The notes under the pieces: model-generated
Database searches by the model: none
What the model was told of the DNA's origin: nothing
Seen by the model: the letters and a program-made list of their open reading frames with translations, nothing else
Shown here: positions 57,118-64,000 of the stretch, piece by piece
How the letters are laid out: each line of letters opens with the position of its first letter
Position numbering within the stretch: position 1 is the stretch's first letter
Assembly (NCBI GenBank): GCA_020002185.1
Contig: CM034532.1
Coordinates: 51,444,702-51,508,701 of the forward strand
Direction of reading: 5' to 3'
From: Paraescarpia echinospica
Taxonomy: Eukaryota > Annelida > Polychaeta > Sabellida > Siboglinidae
Length of the DNA: 64,000 bases
Translations under genes and position numbers: made by a program

Positions 57118-57230
57118 CAAATCTCCGGGGGAGCATGACCTGGACCCCAGTAGCAACGCTTTGCTCCTGCGGCGCTCGCATGTCCCACCCCTACCACCTC
57201 ACCCATCATTTCACCCAGGGGAACCAGTGC
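57118..57230. other. Possible remnant of a GC-rich transposon
   Basis: CTCCGGGGGAGCATGACCTG, CTTTGCTCCTGCGGCGCTCG and CCCACCCCTACCACC resemble the body of GC-rich hAT-like repeats remembered from other marine animals. Cut at 57230 by the next element. Confidence 0.35.
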
Positions 57231-57827
57231 CAGGGGTAGAACTACCCACTAGTCCGCTAGTCCGTACACTAGTAAAGATTACGGCGGACTAGTAAATCCG
57301 CCTACCAACTAGTCCGGCTGTCTAGTAAAAATCAGCATGTTGCATGATGCCACCATCCGTACCATTGACAAACTAATTCTTTACGTAATGAGGCGACAGT
57401 GAAACAGTGCTTTTGATTGGCTGTTGTGTGACATCGAATTCTGAAATGACAGTTTTGTTTGGTTTAGCGTATCTGGTAGAGGGGTAGGGCTAATGAGTGC
57501 AATTGGTGGTCATTTTCAAATGCACGGTTTTCGAATACGGTTTACATCTACATTGCTTTATTAGTCTACATTTATGCACGATGTATCATTACTTGACTGG
57601 GGTTGCAAAACCAGCAGAAAAACGCAAGCTTGAAAAACACTGCAACTGCCCACCGAGCCATTCAAGTGCTGAAAACGGCCACCATGGACCGTCTGACGCA
57701 TTTGTTGCAATTTAAATTTGTGTTGTTTTGATATTTTTAGGACTAGTAAACCTTTTGGCGGACTAGTAAACTTTTGTCTTTACTAGTCCTGCTGTCCAGT
57801 AAAATAAATGCTGAAGTTCTACCCCTG
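57231..57827. mobile_element. Non-autonomous element with 13-bp CAGGGGTAGAACT ends
   Basis: Left end CAGGGGTAGAACT and right end the exact inverse (AGTTCTACCCCTG). AGTGC flanks both sides (57226-57230 and 57828-57832). Subterminal ACTAGTCC / GGACTAGTAAA motifs recur inverted inside each end. The 597-bp body includes a frame with KPAEKRKLEKHCNCPPSH but no transposase signature. CAGGGG ends suggest hAT, yet hAT makes 8-bp duplications and only five flanking bases match. Confidence 0.75.
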
Positions 57828-57829
57828 AG

Positions 57830-58115
57830 TGCGCACGCACGGGTCATTTTGAGTAACATCTGGAAGGCAAAACAAATAAAGCTTAACACCAAACTGAGGA
57901 TATATAACTCAAATCTCAGTATTACTTTATGGCTCAGAAACACGGTGAATTACACATAAAAAAACTAAAAAAGACTCATCAACAAATGCCTGCGCAGAAC
58001 CCTACATATAAAGAGGTAAGACAAGATGCCCAATACTACACTATGGGAATGGACCAAACAACTACAAATAGAAGACGAAATAAAGAAGATGACATTAATG
58101 GGGCACAGTAGCGCA
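57830..58115 (+). mobile_element. LINE C-terminal remnant
   Basis: SNIWKAKQIKLNTKLRIYNS (57855-57914), LWLRNTVNYT, then in another frame KRLINKCLRRTLHIKR and TTLWEWTKQLQIEDEIKKMT. This is the familiar end block of many animal RT proteins (Y-N-S-N...L-L-Y-G-S-E-T-W...I-N-K-C-L-R-R-I-L...). Frameshifted and truncated. It starts immediately after the transposon at 57231-57827. Confidence 0.7.
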
Positions 58116-58934
58116 GCGATGGGTATTTAAAAAGTGAACATTCCCAGTCTTACGATCTCATGTCCGGCAATATGCATGCAATGGTTAGAGTTAACAACTA
58201 CGATGTTATGAATATACGAAATATCACAATATTACAATGCGTAAATCATCAATAAACTTTGATATTTTATTAAGCAACTGTGATTTCATCCATAACAGTT
58301 TACAAGACTGGAAACACAATATTTTATGGCCTCGTTGCACAACGCGTCCTTGTATGCGCGCTCACAAATTTATTTGTAATTGTATGTAATAGCATAATAA
58401 AACGGAAAAAAACATGTTTGGAAAGGAGTAAATATGAAGTTGTAAACTTATAAATAATAATGTTCGTGGGCATATAACCCGTTCGTGTTTTACGCCGATT
58501 GACATGTACGACCCACAAAGAACCTGTAACACTACAAGTATAATATATTACGTAACCCTGGCGGAATTGTTTCGTGCAAGCGGTTGCGTAGGGTATTGTT
58601 ATGTCAGTCGCCAGACGGGGGTAGGGTAGCTTGAGCCACACCCAGTAGCAGTTTGCTAGGGATCATGGACGTGTCCACAAAGATATACGTACAGTTCTCT
58701 CGGCTCCGTATTACGAGTATCCATATACACGACCTGGTGAGTTATGTTTTCATGTTTATATGTTATATATAATAGTGATACTATTAGAATAATGCATAAC
58801 TTGTTGCCTCATTACCCGTCAGTTCGGGCATGCCAGCTATAGTATAACGAGTGTAGCAGTGTTCTGTCGCATAATGTTAAATTGTGTTTACAAACGACTT
58901 ACATATCTTGCAAGCATTTGAACTAATTATTGTG
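58116..58934. other. No identifiable gene
   Basis: AT-rich. The minus frame at 58324-58641 has no motif. Confidence 0.5.
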
Positions 58935-60544
58935 ATTTAACAAGATTTAACAAGATTGCCATCCAGAAAATTACTCTGGATGGCAGGTGGACAAGGAAGC
59001 CTTTTGGCTTATCGAGAGTCCAATAGTTTTTATCTACATGTATCCCGCCCTTTTAAGGTGTGTGTCGATTTTATTTTTAAACATATTCACGTTACTAGCA
59101 CCAACACAATCAGGAGATAATCTGTTCCATTCATTTACAGTCCTTTGTGAGAATGAGAACTTTCTTATATCTAATCTACACTGCTCCTTTACTAATGTAG
59201 CTTCATGTCCTCTGGTCCTTCTATCTTTCTTAACTGAGAAAAAAATGTTTCTATCAATATTTTCATAACCATTCAATATTTTAAACACTTCTATGTGATC
59301 TCCTCTCAATCTCCTGGTCTCTAGTGTTGTTAAACCACATTCTTTTAGGCGTATTTCGTAACTAAGATCCCTCAGATTTTGTATCATTTTAGTCGCTCTC
59401 CTCTGTCCTCTTTCTAGCATATCTATGTCCTTCTTGCGATATGGCCTCCATGCTTGTATACAATATTCTAAATGAGGCCTCACTATTGTTTTGTACAGCG
59501 GTACTATTAATTCTTTTTTCTTATACTCTATATTTCGCCTAATTAATCCAAGGATTTGATTTCCCTTTGAAGCTGCAATTCTGCACTGCTCTGACACCTT
59601 CATATCAGCACTAATGGTTAACCCTAAGTCCTTTTCTTTTACAGTAGTACTTAGAACAGTACCCCCCATTTTATATTTTACCTCTTCATTCCCATGACCT
59701 GTGTGGAGGCATTTACATTTCCCAAAATTGAACAGCATTTACCACTTTTCAGACCATTTGATCAACCTGTCAAGATCATCTTGTAAATGCTGTCTGTCTC
59801 CATCACTTTTAATCCTTCTAAACACTTTTGTATCATCCGCAAATTTTAACATCTTGCTTGTTATATCATCGTCCAAATCGTTGATATATATTAAGAATAA
59901 TATAGGTCCTAGTACTGATCCCTGTGGTACCCCACTCAATACTGATTTCCAGTTTGAAGCCTCCCCATCAACTACTACACGTTGTCTTCTGTCATTCAGC
60001 CATTTTTCTATCCAGTTTATTATACCATTTCCTATGCCATGGGCCTTTAGCTTAAGGAGTAATCTTTGATGTGGTACTTTGTCGAAAGCTTTTGAAAATC
60101 TAAATAGATGATATCTACTGGTGATCCCTCATCACCCACCTAGTGATGTCTTCCAAAACATAACATATTTGTTAGGCATGACCTCGCTTTAAAACCCATG
60201 TTGAGATGGGTTTATCGGATTATCATTTAACAAGAAAATCCACCATGTGATCTTTAATTAATCTTTCTAATAATTTGCAAATCACTGATGTTAAACTCAC
60301 TGGTCTATAGTTCTCTGACTTGTTTCTCGAACCTTTTTTAAATAACGGTATAATGTTTTCCTCTTTCCATTCTAAAGGAACCACTCCCTCTTCTAATGAC
60401 AAATTGAAAACTGTTGCAAGCGGTATGCTAATTTGTTCTACAATTTCCAATAGTAGTTTGGGCGGAATCCCGTCACTCCAGGTGATTTATTATCCTTCAT
60501 AGCCCTTATTTTCTTAGCTACCATTTCCGAGGTTACAACTAACT
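58935..60544 (-). mobile_element. CR1 LINE, RT and 3' end (nearly complete, frameshifted)
   Basis: Read on the minus strand from the gap: KDNKSPGVTG, VEQISIPLATVFNLSLEEGV, VPLEWKEENIIPLFKKGSRN, KSENYRPVSLTSVICKLLER (60223-60450), a shifted NPSQHGF, motif A YLDFQKAFDKVPHQ with one missing A near 60093, then GEASNWKSVLSGVPQGSVLG (motif B) and MLKFADDTKVFRRI (motif C) in 59739-59939. A single nonsense codon (TAA at 59736-59738, between SEKW and MLFNF) separates this from the 234-codon C-terminal frame 59034-59738, with RPHLEYCIQAWRPYRKKDID and FSFSQRTVNEWNRLSPDCVG. The 3' end has CATCCAGAGTAATTTTCTGG and CTTGTTAAAT tail units. A classical CR1-clade protein, recently dead. The 5' half is lost in the gap. 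Confidence 0.95.
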
Positions 60545-61544
60545 NNNNNNNNNNNNNNNNNNNNNNNNNNNNNNNNNNNNNNNNNNNNNNNNNNNNNNNN
60601 NNNNNNNNNNNNNNNNNNNNNNNNNNNNNNNNNNNNNNNNNNNNNNNNNNNNNNNNNNNNNNNNNNNNNNNNNNNNNNNNNNNNNNNNNNNNNNNNNNNN
60701 NNNNNNNNNNNNNNNNNNNNNNNNNNNNNNNNNNNNNNNNNNNNNNNNNNNNNNNNNNNNNNNNNNNNNNNNNNNNNNNNNNNNNNNNNNNNNNNNNNNN
60801 NNNNNNNNNNNNNNNNNNNNNNNNNNNNNNNNNNNNNNNNNNNNNNNNNNNNNNNNNNNNNNNNNNNNNNNNNNNNNNNNNNNNNNNNNNNNNNNNNNNN
60901 NNNNNNNNNNNNNNNNNNNNNNNNNNNNNNNNNNNNNNNNNNNNNNNNNNNNNNNNNNNNNNNNNNNNNNNNNNNNNNNNNNNNNNNNNNNNNNNNNNNN
61001 NNNNNNNNNNNNNNNNNNNNNNNNNNNNNNNNNNNNNNNNNNNNNNNNNNNNNNNNNNNNNNNNNNNNNNNNNNNNNNNNNNNNNNNNNNNNNNNNNNNN
61101 NNNNNNNNNNNNNNNNNNNNNNNNNNNNNNNNNNNNNNNNNNNNNNNNNNNNNNNNNNNNNNNNNNNNNNNNNNNNNNNNNNNNNNNNNNNNNNNNNNNN
61201 NNNNNNNNNNNNNNNNNNNNNNNNNNNNNNNNNNNNNNNNNNNNNNNNNNNNNNNNNNNNNNNNNNNNNNNNNNNNNNNNNNNNNNNNNNNNNNNNNNNN
61301 NNNNNNNNNNNNNNNNNNNNNNNNNNNNNNNNNNNNNNNNNNNNNNNNNNNNNNNNNNNNNNNNNNNNNNNNNNNNNNNNNNNNNNNNNNNNNNNNNNNN
61401 NNNNNNNNNNNNNNNNNNNNNNNNNNNNNNNNNNNNNNNNNNNNNNNNNNNNNNNNNNNNNNNNNNNNNNNNNNNNNNNNNNNNNNNNNNNNNNNNNNNN
61501 NNNNNNNNNNNNNNNNNNNNNNNNNNNNNNNNNNNNNNNNNNNN
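60545..61544. other. Assembly gap, 1000 N
   Basis: Exactly 1000 undetermined bases; true size unknown. Confidence 0.99.
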
Positions 61545-61935
61545 ATGTTATACTATAATGCACTGTTTGTAAATAATTTATATTTTTGTAGTAACTATTT
61601 ATTTGCCACAAAAATGAAAATATGGTCATTATACAACGATGTTTCTAAATTTTATTTATCCAAACAAATATAATGTAATGGATATATAATTTATTAATTG
61701 TAAATATATTGTACGGTAATATATTGTAATTATATATGTGAAAACAGATTGAGATCTGTCTGGATAAATACAATTTAGAAACATCGTTATATATAATGAC
61801 CATATTTTCATTTTTGTGGCGAATAAATAATTTAAAAAAAAATATTTACAAACAGCGCATTATAGTATAAAATGATTTTGTTTATATTACTTCGTGAAAA
61901 CATAAACAAAAAAGTGTAAATAAAATCAAAGGTTT

Positions 61936-62022
61936 GCATGCTGTCAGGATTGAACCGGCGTCGCCCGATTGTAAAATAGATGACAAATAACCAACGCACC
62001 TACCCACTGAGCTAGCGGGACC
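61936..62022 (-). ncRNA. tRNA-like Pol III promoter block, copy 3
   Basis: Same as copy 2 with a few substitutions; A and B boxes unchanged. Confidence 0.75.
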
Positions 62023-62997
62023 AACGGAAGCTCTTTGTCTGATTCACGTTGTTATGATCAATTGTACAACTCCTTCATATATCGATATTCTAGTAATATT
62101 ATGAGATTATACACGTTACTTTATGTAGCTGGATACAATATATGTTTGCTATGTATGTTTATTGGTGTAGATCATCTTCCGTTGTTTGCATTCGATATAA
62201 TTATTCTGAAAACGAGCCCAAGCTCGGCGAAACCTAGTCGACTTGTAGGCCCATTCGCATTCGTTGTTTTGAATAAAATTTGATTCATGTGGAACCGTAA
62301 GATAAATGTTTGTTCCTCTATGATGACTAAGTGTTTGTATTACGTCGGAATATTGCACAATAACTCATTCTGACACTCGTTTCGACCCAAAAGCTATCCT
62401 TGTAAACATGGTCTGAATGCATGGAAAGAGTCGGCCTGATGCGAGTGTGTGTCATAAGTGACGTCACGATACCACGTGATCGCCTAGCTCATTAAAATTT
62501 TATTTTCCGTGGGAATCGCTTCACAGACGGGCTTAAAATCGAATTTATGCTACAAATGTATTTTTCTGTATTTGTTTAATGTTGTCAACTGTTACATACA
62601 ATGTTAAACTTTGTGTACACATGGAAAAATTATTTTAGCTAATGCCTTATTTTTATTTCCTTTAAATATCGCGTGTTTTATTAACTGACTTTGACAATGT
62701 TATTGAAATATAAAGCGTGATCTATTCCCACGTATGAAATCAACCATAACGTGGCGCCACCTACCGGAGTTTACAGTGGAATTAATGAATACACGCAAAA
62801 ACAAGTAAATATCTTGAACATTTTGATCGATAACAGACATTAAATTTAATTGTTTGATCACGTGACGAATGTATATGTGTAGAATAGATTTTGTAGATAT
62901 ATGGTGTGAAGTTTGGTGACTATAGGTGACCGTTATCATGGTTTTTTTTCGAGGTGCGGGCCTAAACTGCAAAAGTACGCACGATTTCCCATCGCAA

Positions 62998-63315
62998 ATG
63001 GCAACCATGTGGCATGTTAACGTTTTGTCAGATTATACGAAAACTGTACCTGACAGAAATCTGAAATTCATTCACAGCCACTGCTATCATGTCATTGATA
63101 TACTGAAGAAATGTTGTCAAAATCACAGCTCTTTTAAAATGCGTGCATGTACGGTGCGCATCGATATTGACCAAAATAATCACTTTTTCAGCACCCACGT
63201 GTGCTATGTGGAAGAAAATGGCAAAAAATCATCCCGCCAACTACACTCTTCCAAATATGCGTCATTTCATTTCCAATACATTCTACCACAGGACCTGTTG
63301 ATACGCCTGGTTTAG
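62998..63315 (+). CDS. Open frame of unknown nature, second copy
   Basis: Same 105-codon frame as 49304-49621 with one residue changed (DRNLKF for DRILKF). Here the frame is open further upstream to an ATG at 62938 (MVFFRGAGLNCKSTHDFPSQ), because one base more is present in a T/C run near 62948. Which copy shows the original frame is unknown. Confidence 0.3.
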   Translation: MATMWHVNVLSDYTKTVPDRNLKFIHSHCYHVIDILKKCCQNHSSFKMRACTVRIDIDQNNHFFSTHVCYVEENGKKSSRQLHSSKYASFHFQYILPQDLLIRLV

Positions 63316-63559
63316 TGCACTCGGTTCACATGAAAAAGGGTCTCAAATTTAAAATATCACCATTTACAGGGGACTATGATTTATTTTAACAGAACAGGAA
63401 GTTTAACAGTGGTTTCAACACTAATAGAAATGGTGATTATGGATAAACATATCGAATTTAGCCTGTTAGTGTTACTAAAGATACATGCAAATCATGCAGA
63501 CTGCTTTAAAAAATAATGAATCCGTACACCTAATAATTTGCTATCAACTTCAGAAGTCA

Positions 63560-63651
63560 GGTGCCACCATCCTCACAAGCCAGGGGTCATTGCGCTGCGC
63601 TACTGGCTGACCAGCTGCAGCGACCCCTGGCGCGCGAGGATGGGTGCCACC
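63560..63651. other. GC-rich imperfect hairpin, second copy
   Basis: Copy of 49866-49959, two bases shorter in the loop. Confidence 0.75.
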
Positions 63652-63661
63652 CCTGCTGGTC

Positions 63662-63763
<102 letters not shown>

Positions 63764-64000
63764 AAACATTTCTCTTTTACCAATTCCTTTTATTGACCCA
63801 CACTTGCACAGATAAACTTCTGGCGTACCTTTTGAGATTGCTCAACATGTTAGAAAAGCATACAATGTCAGCTTGTAAAGTTTGGACCCCTTGTGGGCTG
63901 CGTGCGTCTTGGGGTCCGACCTCACAGGAGAAGGTGTGTGTGGTGTGAGTTTAGTTTGCGCTCGCCAGAATCGGATTTAATGTACACCCCCGATTCTAGG

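Noticed and set aside
60514..61629. 371-codon minus frame spanning the second gap
   Set aside because: Artefact of the N run.

Overview
This window is eukaryotic, from an invertebrate animal. It has long spacers, no operons, many (CA)n/(GT)n/(AT)n microsatellites, minisatellites, and fragments of several non-LTR retrotransposon clades and hAT-like DNA transposons. Dispersed motifs such as AGCGCTTTACA 3'-end modules and the CTCTGCGTCCGCCGTCCGCC-type repeat are, from memory, common in marine invertebrates and especially molluscs. I therefore lean to a mollusc-like lophotrochozoan genome, but the species cannot be told from sequence alone. Two runs of exactly 1000 N (35787-36786 and 60545-61544) are scaffold gaps of arbitrary size.

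Layout. 0-6.2 kb: a decayed L2/CR1-like LINE (+) sits inside a 46-bp tandem repeat and is itself interrupted by an RTE-like LINE (-). 6.2-18.7 kb: mostly unannotatable DNA with microsatellites, three minisatellites, AT-cored palindromes, a possible signal-peptide exon (-, 11.25-11.32 kb) and a 994-bp non-autonomous hAT-like element with a perfect 8-bp target duplication (15511-16504). 18.7-25.8 kb: three tandem arrays that all have a 34-bp period. The first two are related in sequence but lie in opposite orientation. 26.7-30 kb: a 5'-truncated CR1 3' end, a promoter-like stretch with a short possible first exon, and the best protein-coding candidate in the window, a 433-codon minus-strand ORF with four diverged W-x-K-L motifs.

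35-44 kb: the first gap, flanked on both sides by the same ~140-bp sequence, then two related L2/CR1-like LINEs lying tail to tail (36.8-39.85 kb + and 41.03-43.6 kb -). 44-48.8 kb: a long inverted repeat (arms about 0.7 kb) carrying a tRNA-like Pol III A/B-box block in each arm; one arm is split by a 3.2-kb non-coding insertion. 47.85-50.45 kb is repeated almost unchanged at 61.5-64.0 kb after the second gap. 51.4-53 kb is a second copy of the composite LINE block seen at 42.6-43.8 kb. 53-60.5 kb: hAT-like and MITE remnants, LINE remnants and a nearly complete CR1 RT region (-) that runs into the second gap.

No ribosomal RNA, canonical functional tRNA, CRISPR or bacterial-type system is visible. 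The window is best read as a repeat-dense intergenic region with at most one or two host gene pieces. All retrotransposon reading frames seen are broken by stops, frameshifts or deletions.
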